Shown here one piece after another: positions 27,957-36,813 of a stretch of 45,160 nucleotides of DNA. This stretch comes from Lachnospiraceae bacterium (lineage in GTDB: Bacteria > Bacillota > Clostridia > Lachnospirales > Lachnospiraceae): the NCBI GenBank assembly GCA_017479285.1, contig JAFVCL010000071.1:1-45160 (forward strand), given 5' to 3'. The translations under genes and the position numbers were made by a program. The notes under the pieces are model-generated. The model was not told where the DNA came from. It did no database searches and worked only from the letters and a program-made list of their open reading frames with translations. Position 1 is the stretch's first letter. Each line of letters begins with the position of its first letter.

Positions 27957-28893
27957 AAAGATATTTACAAAGGAAAGGCTCCACCGGTTTATTTTCGGAA
28001 CAAGAGAAAAACAGGGCGTGGGCAAGATGATAGTGATATACGCGCTTCTCATCTGCATCGGCTTTGTTTACCTTTATCCTATGCTCTATATGATAAGCAC
28101 AAGCTTCATGAGCAGGGACGACCTTCTCGATACCTCGGTAAAATGGCTTCCCAGCACATTTTATCTCCAAAACTATATCGATGCCGGAAAGTCAATGGAC
28201 TTCCTTATGTCCTTCCTCAAGGGAATCGCCATAGCGGGACTTCCGACACTCTGCAATATAGTAATCTGTATGCTTGTGGGCTACGGCTTCGCAAGATACG
28301 ATTTCAAGGGAAAGAAGATAATGATGGGGCTCCTGATCTTCTCCTATATCCTTCCGAGCCAGGTAACCATGATACCTACATATGTGCTTTACAACAATAT
28401 GCACATCCTCGGTACGATACTGACCTTCGTTATCCCGGCACTTTTCGGAAACGGACTTAATGCCCCCATATTCATACTGATATTCTATCAGTTCTTTAAA
28501 CAGATACCCAAGGTACTCACCGAGGCGGCGGCAATCGACGGAGCGGGACACTTCAAGACCTTCTTCCGTATCGCGGTTCCTTCGGCTGTACCTGCGATAG
28601 TAACGGTAGTGCTCTTCTCGTTCGTATGGTACTGGAATGAGTCTTATCTCACAGAGCTTTATGTACAGGGGCTTTCAGCGAATACAGTCTGGACGAACCT
28701 TGTTGTACAGCTAAAGAATTTTGACCAGTCCTTCAACACGAGGGCGACAGTCGGAGATACGGCAACGAGCCTTAACGAGTCAGTCAGAATGGCCGCGACG
28801 ACGCTGAGCATACTACCGCTGCTTGTAATGTACCTCATACTCCAGAAGCAGTTTGTAGAGAGCATTGACAGGGCAGGTATCACGGGTGAATAA
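27886..28893 (+). CDS. Carbohydrate ABC transporter permease, MalG type (set 2)
   Basis: 335 residues with an extended N-terminus of about 50 residues before the first helix (MIVIYALLICIGFVYLYPML). The EAA loop reads TEAAAIDGAGHFKTFFRIAV followed by PSAVPA. The ending YLILQKQFVESIDRAGITGE is typical of MalG. The ATG at 27886 lies 71 bases inside the preceding gene. It is supported by AAAGGAGGGG seven to nine bases upstream and by continuous family-like sequence. An alternative later start would lose this ribosome site. The binding lipoprotein gene follows after 39 bases. Confidence 0.9.
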   Translation: MSRSSNAQGAVTATRPTTATETIKKIFTKERLHRFIFGTREKQGVGKMIVIYALLICIGFVYLYPMLYMISTSFMSRDDLLDTSVKWLPSTFYLQNYIDAGKSMDFLMSFLKGIAIAGLPTLCNIVICMLVGYGFARYDFKGKKIMMGLLIFSYILPSQVTMIPTYVLYNNMHILGTILTFVIPALFGNGLNAPIFILIFYQFFKQIPKVLTEAAAIDGAGHFKTFFRIAVPSAVPAIVTVVLFSFVWYWNESYLTELYVQGLSANTVWTNLVVQLKNFDQSFNTRATVGDTATSLNESVRMAATTLSILPLLVMYLILQKQFVESIDRAGITGE

Positions 28894-28932
28894 AAACAAA
28901 AAAACTAATTTTCATACGCAAAGGAGGATGTT

Positions 28933-30453
28933 ATGAAAAAGAACAAAATTGTAGCTGCTCTTCTTACAGTAGCTATGGTGGCATCGGTTCTCACCGGCTG
29001 CGGCAGTTCGGGTTCAGGCTCGGGAAATTCAAGCGGCGCTACGGGAGAAGACGGGGTTACCACCGACAACATTACACTTACCTATTGGCACTACGAGGAT
29101 GAGACCACAGTCGGACTTATGGCTGAGGCTTTCATGAAGAAGTATCCCAATATCAAGGTAGAGTGTAAGCAGATCGCGGATATGTCAACTGACCTTTCCG
29201 CAGCGGCAGCGGCCGGAACCTTCCCGGATGTATTCTCCGGAACCGATTCCGATACAGCTCTCGCAAATATGTACTGGATGGACATCACCGAGTATGTTGA
29301 GAACGATCCCGACATGGACAATATGATGGTTTCCATCAAGAACTACGGTATCGGAAAGTTTGACACCGACAGATGGTTCGGACTTCCCACCTGGTACCAG
29401 CCCAGCGCTATCTTCATCGACAGAAATGTTATCACAAAGCTCAACCTTGAGATGCCCAGAACCGACTGGACCTGGGCTGAGATGATCCAGCTTATCAAGG
29501 ATGCAACCGTTGATGACCGTTCCGGAATGAAGTACTACGGGCTCGGCTTCTACAACAGACTTGACTCTCTTTACGGAATCGCTGCCTGCGCAACCGCAGA
29601 GCGTGCCATCAAGGGTGAGTTCGGATTCGACGGAACCGATTTTGACCTTTCCTATTGGGCAATCGGGGAGCAGGAATTCGGCGATCTTCAGACCGGCGGA
29701 TATGTAGCTCCCAAGCAGAACACCCAGCAGATGGAAGACTGGTCGGGCGACTGGGGAACTTGGTTCGGCGCTACCGGACATGTGGCAGTATTTTCCGAGG
29801 GCTTCTGGTCTTATCAGAACCTCTGGGGAACCGATGGTTATCAGGAGCAGTACGGACTTGATATCGTTCCTTATGTAACTCCAAATGTTGTAGATGAGAA
29901 GGATCACAATATCATCGCCAATATGTACATCGGTGGTGTATCCACATCCTGCAAGCATCCCTATGAAGCATATCTTCTTCTTAAGTTCATGGGTATCGGA
30001 ACCGAAGGCTGGAAGGCAAGACTTGATATTTATGAGGATGAGAGCATCACAAATGCTTCCGGCGTAGCTCTTAAGCACGCAAATATGCCTGTACCTATGA
30101 CTCTCGACACCGAGGTTTGGGATAGATACAAGGCAATGTTCCCCACCGATGAGGAACATAAGAAGTACTGGGATGACTATTTTGCATCCATCACAAGACC
30201 CGTTCCTTACGGCTGGTACTCCATCGCAGGTTACTGGAACTTCTGTGACCAGTACTTCAACAAGATCGGTATTCATGACCTTGTAGATGCCGGAACCGCA
30301 AAGGCTGCCGATTATGCCGCAGAGGCTACCGAGCAGGCAAATTACTATCATGCAGAGGCTATGCTCTCTTACTTCGGACCTTCCGGATACGATGTTCTTT
30401 CCGAAGAGGAGATCGCACAGTACCAGGCAGTAGTTGATTCCTTCGGTTCATGA
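28933..30453 (+). CDS. ABC transporter substrate-binding lipoprotein
   Basis: 506-residue family-1 sugar-binding protein. The lipobox VLTGC places the lipidated Cys at residue 23, followed by a Ser/Gly-rich flexible linker (GSSGSGSGNSSG). The mature domain opens with ITLTYWHYEDETTVGLMAEA and shows AGTFPDVFSGTDSDTALANM, a classical solute-binding pattern. Trp and Tyr are abundant (for example DWSGDWGTWFGATGHVAVFS), fitting an oligosaccharide ligand. It is the conventional partner for permease set 2. AAAGGAGG before the ATG and strong codon bias suggest high expression. A hairpin follows the gene before the next coding region. Confidence 0.93.
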   Translation: MKKNKIVAALLTVAMVASVLTGCGSSGSGSGNSSGATGEDGVTTDNITLTYWHYEDETTVGLMAEAFMKKYPNIKVECKQIADMSTDLSAAAAAGTFPDVFSGTDSDTALANMYWMDITEYVENDPDMDNMMVSIKNYGIGKFDTDRWFGLPTWYQPSAIFIDRNVITKLNLEMPRTDWTWAEMIQLIKDATVDDRSGMKYYGLGFYNRLDSLYGIAACATAERAIKGEFGFDGTDFDLSYWAIGEQEFGDLQTGGYVAPKQNTQQMEDWSGDWGTWFGATGHVAVFSEGFWSYQNLWGTDGYQEQYGLDIVPYVTPNVVDEKDHNIIANMYIGGVSTSCKHPYEAYLLLKFMGIGTEGWKARLDIYEDESITNASGVALKHANMPVPMTLDTEVWDRYKAMFPTDEEHKKYWDDYFASITRPVPYGWYSIAGYWNFCDQYFNKIGIHDLVDAGTAKAADYAAEATEQANYYHAEAMLSYFGPSGYDVLSEEEIAQYQAVVDSFGS

Positions 30454-30465
30454 TAAGGAACAAAA

Positions 30466-30498
30466 AATGGTTTTACCCCGGGGCAGCAAGGCCCCGGG
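30466..30498 (+). other. Intercistronic GC-rich hairpin after the binding-protein gene
   Basis: CCCGGGGC (30477-30484) and GCCCCGGG (30491-30498) pair around AGCAAG. There is no T-run after the stem, so it is better read as an mRNA-stabilising or attenuating element than a full terminator. The leading 18 bases (30466-30483) recur with one mismatch after the next gene. Confidence 0.75.
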
Positions 30499-30548
30499 TA
30501 AGATAAAAAGTTATTTAAATTTTATAATTACTATAGGAGGAAAGCTAA

Positions 30549-33395
30549 ATGAAAAAGAAGCTTTTAAGCGTTCTTCTCTGCGGAGCTATGGCGGCGACTG
30601 TGATCGCAGGATGCTCTAAGGGAGGAGATACCGGAGCAGATACCGGCGCATCAGGCGATGCAGGTCAGGCAACCGGAGCTGCTACCGCATCTGCCGATAT
30701 CCCGACAGACTACAAGTACTATTATTCCTTTGACCAGGCTGATGACAAGGAAACCATAAGAAAGGTTACCTGCGAAGCAGGCTCCACTATGGTTCCCGTA
30801 GAGAAGGAGAAGAATTACATCCCCGGTGTTAAGGGCGAAGCTCTTTACAATGATGGTGTATTCGGATACGACCTTGAGGATGTAAACGGTGTCGGAAATT
30901 CCTACACCATTTCCTACTGGACATACTGCCAGAGAAGTGCGCTTTATATGCCCAATACCATCTGGGGACCCGATATCAAGGGTAACAAGGACATCGGAGC
31001 AGAGCAGTGGGCAGCATTTGACTGGCTTGCATCCGACGATGATTCAACCCAGCAGGTATTCCCCGGCATCTGGTCTAACGAGGGCGCAGGCGTAGGCCGC
31101 GCAGAGTGGAAGGCAGCAGGAGCAGATCCCCAGACCGGACATTGGATGCACCTTGCACTTGTTGTAGACGAGAACAATGTATCCGCTGACGGAAATCTTT
31201 ACTATGCAAAGGTTTATGTTGACGGACAGGAATATCAGAAGATAACCAATGGTGAGGTTGTTCCCGTAAGCATCGTTAAGAGCGCAATGGTTCCCGCAGA
31301 TTCATTCGAGTTCCTTCTCGGAATCAACTACTGGGACGCAGTATTCAAGGGAGCTTTCGATGAGCTTTACATCTATGACAGAGCTCTTGATGCTACAGAG
31401 ATTGCTGCACTTGCCGCAGACGGAGATTCTTCCGTAGCTCTTCAGGAGCCCGAGAGAGTTATCGAGCCTGTAGCAAGCGCGGAGTTCATCACCGCACTCG
31501 GAGATCTCTCACTTAAGGCTGAGGAAGGTGCAAACACCTCTGACGCATATCCTATCAAGGATGGCGAGACCTTCAAGTTCACTCTTAAGAACTGGTCAGA
31601 CGGCGCTGATATGAAGAACAACTACATCCTTAAGTTCGCTACCGAGAGCAAGGATGTTGCAACCATCTATGCAGACGCTTCCGGAACTGTTAACGGAAAT
31701 GATATCACAAATGACTTTACCTACACCTGGGGTAACTGGAATTCATGGCTTTCAAATACCATGAGAGAGGCTTCTCCCGTTATTACCGTTTCAAGAAGCG
31801 GCGATGAGATTACTCTTTCCTGCGATAATATCGATATCTACGGCTCTGTAGGAGCAAATGTTGCAAATGTAACCTTCGCTACCGGCGTAGCAGACGATGA
31901 GGCTATCAATCTTACCTTCACCAACAAGGACAGCTATGTAGAGCTTCTTTCCGTAAAGGATCTGACTGCAAAGGCAGGCGGCATCGTAGTCGGAAATACC
32001 GACAGAAGTACTCCTTTCTGGACTGCATTCTCAGATATCTTCGAGATCCCTGAAGGACAGTCCGTGACCAAGACCTTCACAAACTACACTGACGGCGCAG
32101 AGCTTTGGAGAAACTATCTTGTATGTCTCCAGACCACTCCTTCCGGACACAGTGCCGATGATACTGAAGGATATGCCGAGTATGCTGTTCTTCGTGCGGA
32201 TGCATTCGGTTGGGGCGATGGATATGAGACCGCTACTGTAGATAACAACTTCAACTTCGATACCTTTAAGGAAGACATGGACGGTGCAAAGGTTACCGTT
32301 ACCATCACCAATAACGGCGATACTGCTGATGTTTATGCGGATGTACTCACCGCTGACGGAAGAAGCTTCTACCAGAGCTACAAGGGAATCACCACCGGAG
32401 GACCTCTCTATGCATGCTTCCTCTGCGAGGGATCATATCTCTCATTTGATGCTGTTACCGTAGGAAATACCGACAGAAGCACTCCTTTCTGGACCGCATT
32501 CTCAGATATCTATGCAGTTCCTGAAGGAACCTCAAAGACCGTATACTTCAAGAACTACACCGATGGTGCAGAGCTTTGGAGAAACTATCTCGTAGCACTT
32601 CAGAATGTACCTGCAGGTCATAGTGCGGAAGCCTATGAGGGATACAAAGAATATGCAGTAGTCCGTGCAGATGCGTATGGATGGGGAGATGGCTACGAGG
32701 CTGCAACTGTAGATCATAACTTCAACTTCGACAGCTTCAAGGAAGACATGGACGGTGCAAGCGTAGCGGTTACCGTTACCAATAACGGTTCAAGCGCTGA
32801 TGTATACTGTGCAGTCACCACCGCAGCAGGACAGAGCTACTATCAGAGCTATAAGGGAATCACCATCGACGGAGACCTTTACTTCAAGCTTCTCTGCGAG
32901 GGATCTTACCTTGTTATCGAGGGCGAGAAGGTTGGTAATACCGATTGCTCAACTCCTTTCTGGACCGCATTCTCAAACATCTATGCAGTACCTGAAGGAT
33001 CAACTGTTTACAAGAGCTTTACAAACTACACTGATGAGGCAGAGCTTTGGAGAAACTACCTTGTATGTCTCCAGACCACTCCTACCGGACACAGTGCTGA
33101 TACCACGGAAGGCTATGCAGAGTACGCTGTTCTTCGTTCCGATGCATTCGGATGGGGCGACGGCTATGCTACCGCAACCGTAGAGAACAACTTCAACTTT
33201 GATACCTTTAAGGAAGATATGAACGGAGCACACGTTCTTCTTGCAGTTACCAACAACGGTGCAACAGCTGATGTTAAGGCATATGTTACCACCGCTGACG
33301 GAAGAACATTCCAGCAGAGCTTTACCGGCATCACCACCGGCGGAGACCTATACTTCTGCCTGCTCTGCGAGGGCTCATACCTCGTGATCGATTGA
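30549..33395 (+). CDS. LamG-domain lipoprotein with tandem 157-residue repeats
   Basis: 948-residue surface lipoprotein; the lipobox VIAGC puts the lipidated Cys at residue 22. A LamG/concanavalin-like domain spans about residues 50-295 (GVKGEALYNDGVFGYDLEDV, HWMHLALVVDENN, FDELYIYDRALDATEIAAL). A diverged beta-rich module follows (about 315-478). Then come three closely similar repeats starting at residues 481, 638 and 795 with an exact 157-codon period. Each opens VGNTD-x-STPFWTAFS and carries AELWRNYLV, FGWGDGY or YGWGDGY, NFNFD and a closing LCEGSYL. No catalytic motif is seen. A polysaccharide-binding role on the cell surface is inferred from the aromatic-rich repeats and locus. AGGAGG precedes the ATG. 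Confidence 0.85.
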   Translation: MKKKLLSVLLCGAMAATVIAGCSKGGDTGADTGASGDAGQATGAATASADIPTDYKYYYSFDQADDKETIRKVTCEAGSTMVPVEKEKNYIPGVKGEALYNDGVFGYDLEDVNGVGNSYTISYWTYCQRSALYMPNTIWGPDIKGNKDIGAEQWAAFDWLASDDDSTQQVFPGIWSNEGAGVGRAEWKAAGADPQTGHWMHLALVVDENNVSADGNLYYAKVYVDGQEYQKITNGEVVPVSIVKSAMVPADSFEFLLGINYWDAVFKGAFDELYIYDRALDATEIAALAADGDSSVALQEPERVIEPVASAEFITALGDLSLKAEEGANTSDAYPIKDGETFKFTLKNWSDGADMKNNYILKFATESKDVATIYADASGTVNGNDITNDFTYTWGNWNSWLSNTMREASPVITVSRSGDEITLSCDNIDIYGSVGANVANVTFATGVADDEAINLTFTNKDSYVELLSVKDLTAKAGGIVVGNTDRSTPFWTAFSDIFEIPEGQSVTKTFTNYTDGAELWRNYLVCLQTTPSGHSADDTEGYAEYAVLRADAFGWGDGYETATVDNNFNFDTFKEDMDGAKVTVTITNNGDTADVYADVLTADGRSFYQSYKGITTGGPLYACFLCEGSYLSFDAVTVGNTDRSTPFWTAFSDIYAVPEGTSKTVYFKNYTDGAELWRNYLVALQNVPAGHSAEAYEGYKEYAVVRADAYGWGDGYEAATVDHNFNFDSFKEDMDGASVAVTVTNNGSSADVYCAVTTAAGQSYYQSYKGITIDGDLYFKLLCEGSYLVIEGEKVGNTDCSTPFWTAFSNIYAVPEGSTVYKSFTNYTDEAELWRNYLVCLQTTPTGHSADTTEGYAEYAVLRSDAFGWGDGYATATVENNFNFDTFKEDMNGAHVLLAVTNNGATADVKAYVTTADGRTFQQSFTGITTGGDLYFCLLCEGSYLVID
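31989..33392 (+). repeat. Three tandem 471-bp in-frame repeats within the LamG lipoprotein gene
   Basis: Units begin at 31989, 32460 and 32931; the last is 462 bases and ends at the stop codon. They remain alike at nucleotide level in many stretches, for example CTCCTTTCTGGAC near the start of each unit. Confidence 0.9.
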
Positions 33396-33456
33396 TCATG
33401 AAAATGACATTTTCGGACGCACACATACTTTTTGTCAGTCATTAGCGGCCGAGAAT

Positions 33457-33506
33457 AATGGATTTACCCCGGGGTGCGGATGCTATGCATCCCGGGGAGT
33501 TCTTTT
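33457..33506 (+). terminator. Terminator at the end of the large arabinan operon
   Basis: CCCCG...GGATGC (33467-33482) folds with GCATCC-CGGGG (33488-33497) around TAT with an internal bulge, and is followed by AGTTCTTTT. It shares the AATGG-n-TTTACCCCGGGG leader with the hairpin at 30466. It closes the transcription unit that starts at the GH51 gene. Confidence 0.75.
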
Positions 33507-33561
33507 ATAACAAATAGTGGGTTCAGATCGACTATTTGAATACAGTTGTGCGATAAATTGC

Positions 33562-33605
33562 AGTTTATATACACGCACCGGGCGTATATAAAAACTACAG
33601 TTTAT
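33562..33605 (+). promoter_or_regulatory. Inverted and direct repeats upstream of the first GH43 gene
   Basis: AGTTTATATAC (33562-33572) and GTATATAAAAACT (33584-33596) form an interrupted inverted repeat around a CGC/GCG-containing centre. CAGTTTAT occurs at 33561-33568 and again at 33598-33605. The element lies after the operon terminator and 50-90 bases before the GH43 start, where an operator or leader structure would sit. No firm promoter hexamers were found. Confidence 0.4.
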
Positions 33606-33653
33606 CGGACAATCAGTATATTTACACAGATTTATAATGACAGGAGAAAAGAG

Positions 33654-34634
33654 ATGAGCGAAAGACCAAGAAACGGAAAACTGACGGAGTACAATACCCC
33701 CTTTATAGAGCAGCGTGCGGATCCGTTTGTTACAAGGAGCGCAGAGGGAAAATATTATTTTACCGCCTCTGTTCCTGCTTATGACAGGATAGTGCTTAGG
33801 TGCAGCGATACCCTTGAGGGGCTTAAAGACGCGGAGGAGAAGACTGTGTGGACAAAGCACGCCTCCGGGGATATGAGCCGCCATATCTGGGCTCCGGAGC
33901 TTCATTTCTTAAGCGGTAAATGGTACATTTATTTTGCTGCATCAAGAGAGGAGGATATCTGGCGCTTAAGACCCTATATTCTTGAATGCACGGGAAGCGA
34001 CCCGATGAAGGACGAGTGGGTAGAGCGCGGAATGATACAAAGAAGTGACGACGATATCTACTCCTTTGAGGCGTTTTCTCTCGATGCCACCATCTTTGAG
34101 AACAAGGGAGAGTATTATTATGTGTGGGCGGAGAAAGTAAGCGTGGGAATACAGATATCGAATCTTTACATCGCGCGTATGGAGAGTCCGACAAAGCTGG
34201 CAACGGCGCAGGTGCTCCTTACAACGCCGGATTACGACTGGGAGAGGGTTGATATCTGGGTTAACGAGGGTCCTGCGGTAATAAAGCATGACGGAAAGAT
34301 ATTCCTTACTTATTCCGCGAGTGCGACGGGGGAGTGCTATTGTATGGGTATGCTCTCGATTTCCGAAGACGGGGATCTTCTTGATCCGAGAGCATGGAAA
34401 AAAGAGAAAAAACCTGTACTTAGATCGGACAGGGAAAAAGGCTTTTACGGGCCGGGTCATAATTCCTTTACAAAGACCGAGGACGGCAGGGATGTGTGCG
34501 TATACCATGCGAGAACCTATCTTGAGATAGAGGGTGATCCGCTCTATGACCCCAATCGTCACACGATGCTTATGGAAGTAAAGTGGGACGAGGAGGGCAG
34601 ACCTGTATTTGATTATAAAAACAAATTGTATTAA
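33654..34634 (+). CDS. GH43 exo-acting alpha-L-arabinofuranosidase, cytoplasmic
   Basis: 326-residue single-domain five-bladed propeller enzyme without a signal peptide. The three GH43 carboxylates are visible: base Asp23 in RADPFV, the pKa-modulating Asp144 in FSLDATIFE, and acid Glu205 in WVNEGPAVI. MSRHIWAPELHFLSGKWYIY and YCMGMLSI support membership. The pattern resembles exo-1,5-alpha-L-arabinofuranosidases (probably subfamily 26, by recollection). It would strip arabinose from imported arabino-oligomers alongside the GH51 enzyme. The start at 33654 follows AGGAGAAAAGAG. The frame runs back to 33546, but that extension lacks a ribosome site and family similarity. Confidence 0.88.
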   Translation: MSERPRNGKLTEYNTPFIEQRADPFVTRSAEGKYYFTASVPAYDRIVLRCSDTLEGLKDAEEKTVWTKHASGDMSRHIWAPELHFLSGKWYIYFAASREEDIWRLRPYILECTGSDPMKDEWVERGMIQRSDDDIYSFEAFSLDATIFENKGEYYYVWAEKVSVGIQISNLYIARMESPTKLATAQVLLTTPDYDWERVDIWVNEGPAVIKHDGKIFLTYSASATGECYCMGMLSISEDGDLLDPRAWKKEKKPVLRSDREKGFYGPGHNSFTKTEDGRDVCVYHARTYLEIEGDPLYDPNRHTMLMEVKWDEEGRPVFDYKNKLY

Positions 34635-34725
34635 TGCAGGCTTACAGGTCAAAAGGATATATAGCTGATATTGACACAAAACAATAAAGGAAAAGCTGTA
34701 AATAAACTAAGTGAGGGATCGGAAA

Positions 34726-36717
34726 ATGAGATTTGTTTCTGATATTAAAAAAAGAATGATCGCGGTTATTATATCCGGGGCGATGATCCTTGCCATAACG
34801 GGATGCTCGGGAAATAGCACGGGCAGTACAGGAGATTCACAGATACCCGATGGTTATAACGGCGAATTGAACGAGCAGACCGAGAACGGAATAACGGTTA
34901 CTCTTGCCACCGATAAATCCACTGTTAAAAAAGGGGAAACCATTGGTTATTCACTTACTGTCACCAATAACCGTGCAGGCTACACCGTAAGCATGGTTTC
35001 GGTGGAGGCGACAAACGACGATAATATCGGAGAGAGCGGCGGACCATCATTTTCCGGACAGATACTTACCGGGGACAGCGCGTCGTACGAGGGCACGGTT
35101 ATTGCATATCCGGAGACTCCGCTTACGCCAACCTCCGGAGCCAAGCTCGCGCTTTCGGGAGATATTGAAAAGGTGACACTCCGCCCCTATGTAAAGATCA
35201 ATTGTGACGGTGAGGAACTGATGATACGATATATCGTTGAGGTCATTATGTTCCAGCAGAGAGTAGAGATCGATGCAGCCGATAAGGTGACGCTTAAGAC
35301 CGTATCCTGTCACGATCCTTCAATTGTTGTGGGTGAGGATAAAGAGGGAAAGAAGTGTTATTACATATTCGGCTCCCACAGGGCCTGGGCGAAGTCCTAT
35401 GACCTGCAGAACTGGAGCAGCTTCAGCAACAATTTAAGTACGGATTACAGAAATCTGCTTGAAGAGCCCGCTGCCTGGTCCGCCCACGGAAGCAAGAATT
35501 ATAAGGTTGACGGATATATGTGGGCGCCGGATGTTATCTACAATACCGCAATGGGTAAGTGGTGCATGTACTTATCCGTTGATGGTGATAACTGGTATTC
35601 GTCCATAGTTCTTCTTACCGCAGACACCATCGAAGGCGACTGGACCTATGAAGGCATGGTGGTTATGTCCGGTTTCCACAGCGATGAATTTTACGATGAG
35701 ACCGATGTGGCTGAGGTAACGGGGGAGACAGAATATCCCGAGAGATATAACAAGGGCAAAAAGTGGGGGGATTATTATCCCAATAATATTGACGCCTGCG
35801 TATTCTATGATGACGAGGGAAATCTCTGGATGACATACGGCTCATGGAGCGGCGGCATATTTATGCTGGAGCTTGACGAGCAGACAGGCTTCAGAGATAT
35901 GAGCGTAAGTTATGCCGACAATATCCATTCGGATCCATACTTCGGAAAGAAGATTGCGGGCGGTGCGTACGCATCCGGTGAGGCTTCATACATCCAGAAG
36001 ATCGGTGATTATTACTGGCTCTTTATGTGCTATGGAGGTCTTGAGGCAAAGGGCGGATATAATGTAAGGGTATTCAGGAGCGAAAGGCCTGACGGTGACT
36101 ATGTTGACGAGCTTGACAATACTCCTTACTTTGACAATTGGGTACAGAACTTTAATATACCTGTAGGCGTGAGATTATTTGGTGGATACAAATGGAGAAC
36201 CTTCACCCAGGGACAGGTGGCGCAGGGACACAACTCAGCCTTCGTGGATGACGACGGAAAGGCCTACATCGTGTTCCACACCCGCACCACCGACGGAAGT
36301 GAAGGGCACTATGTAAAGGTTCACCAGCTCTTCCTTAATAAGGACGGATGGCTTGTGGCCGCGCCCTACCAGACAAGCGGGGAGACACTTAAGGAGGACG
36401 GATACTCCGTAAGTGAAGTAGCGGGCACTTATGATGTTATAATGCATGAGCTCAATATCGATTATGCAAATCTCGATGTCAACAAGCCTTCCGCGATAGA
36501 GCTTAAGGAGGACGGCAGCATAACAGGGGACTATGAGGGCTCTTGGAGTCTTGAGGAGGGAACGCCTTATATTGATATAACCATCGGCGGAGAGACCTAC
36601 AGCGGTCTGACCCTCGAGATGAATGTGGAGGGAACCTCCATAAATACCATGACCTTTACAGCGCTCGGAAAGGGTAATCAGATTACCTTCTGGGGCAGTA
36701 AAAGTATAGCGGAATGA
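34726..36717 (+). CDS. GH43 endo-arabinanase-like surface lipoprotein
   Basis: 663 residues. The lipobox AITGC gives lipidated Cys27, followed by a short Gly/Ser/Thr linker. A beta-sandwich module occupies about 50-180 (VTLATDKSTVKKGETIGYSL). The GH43 propeller then shows Asp197 in SCHDPSIV, Asp356 in NNIDACVFYDDEG and the probable acid Glu419 in ASGEASYI. WMTYGSWSGGIFMLELDE and NSAFVDDDGKAYIVFHTRT are typical of arabinanase-type GH43. A C-terminal small beta-barrel (about 565-660) is usual for extracellular arabinanases of this group. It would cut arabinan at the cell surface into importable oligomers. ATG 34726 is chosen over GTG 34711 because GAGGGATCGG precedes it at proper spacing. Confidence 0.88.
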   Translation: MRFVSDIKKRMIAVIISGAMILAITGCSGNSTGSTGDSQIPDGYNGELNEQTENGITVTLATDKSTVKKGETIGYSLTVTNNRAGYTVSMVSVEATNDDNIGESGGPSFSGQILTGDSASYEGTVIAYPETPLTPTSGAKLALSGDIEKVTLRPYVKINCDGEELMIRYIVEVIMFQQRVEIDAADKVTLKTVSCHDPSIVVGEDKEGKKCYYIFGSHRAWAKSYDLQNWSSFSNNLSTDYRNLLEEPAAWSAHGSKNYKVDGYMWAPDVIYNTAMGKWCMYLSVDGDNWYSSIVLLTADTIEGDWTYEGMVVMSGFHSDEFYDETDVAEVTGETEYPERYNKGKKWGDYYPNNIDACVFYDDEGNLWMTYGSWSGGIFMLELDEQTGFRDMSVSYADNIHSDPYFGKKIAGGAYASGEASYIQKIGDYYWLFMCYGGLEAKGGYNVRVFRSERPDGDYVDELDNTPYFDNWVQNFNIPVGVRLFGGYKWRTFTQGQVAQGHNSAFVDDDGKAYIVFHTRTTDGSEGHYVKVHQLFLNKDGWLVAAPYQTSGETLKEDGYSVSEVAGTYDVIMHELNIDYANLDVNKPSAIELKEDGSITGDYEGSWSLEEGTPYIDITIGGETYSGLTLEMNVEGTSINTMTFTALGKGNQITFWGSKSIAE

Positions 36718-36813
36718 TTACAGATATTCAGGCAAATGATTCGGCCTAAATAACTGTTGGTTACGAAATGGGAAACTCGCAGTTTAGAAGTAAGCTATAA
36801 AGATTATCAGTAT

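Noticed and set aside
29185-30351. Long open frame (388 codons) on the minus strand opposite the binding lipoprotein gene
   Set aside because: The plus-strand gene has a lipobox, ribosome site and clear family sequence. The antisense frame has low-complexity Val/Gly/Ile-rich composition and no recognisable domain.
31989-33392. CRISPR array or mobile element as an explanation of the repeats
   Set aside because: The units are 471 bases, in frame, and encode a continuous protein; CRISPR repeats are short with unique spacers.
33546-33653. Extended N-terminus of the GH43 enzyme
   Set aside because: The extension overlaps the repeat element, has no ribosome site and no family similarity; AGGAGAAAAGAG supports the ATG at 33654.
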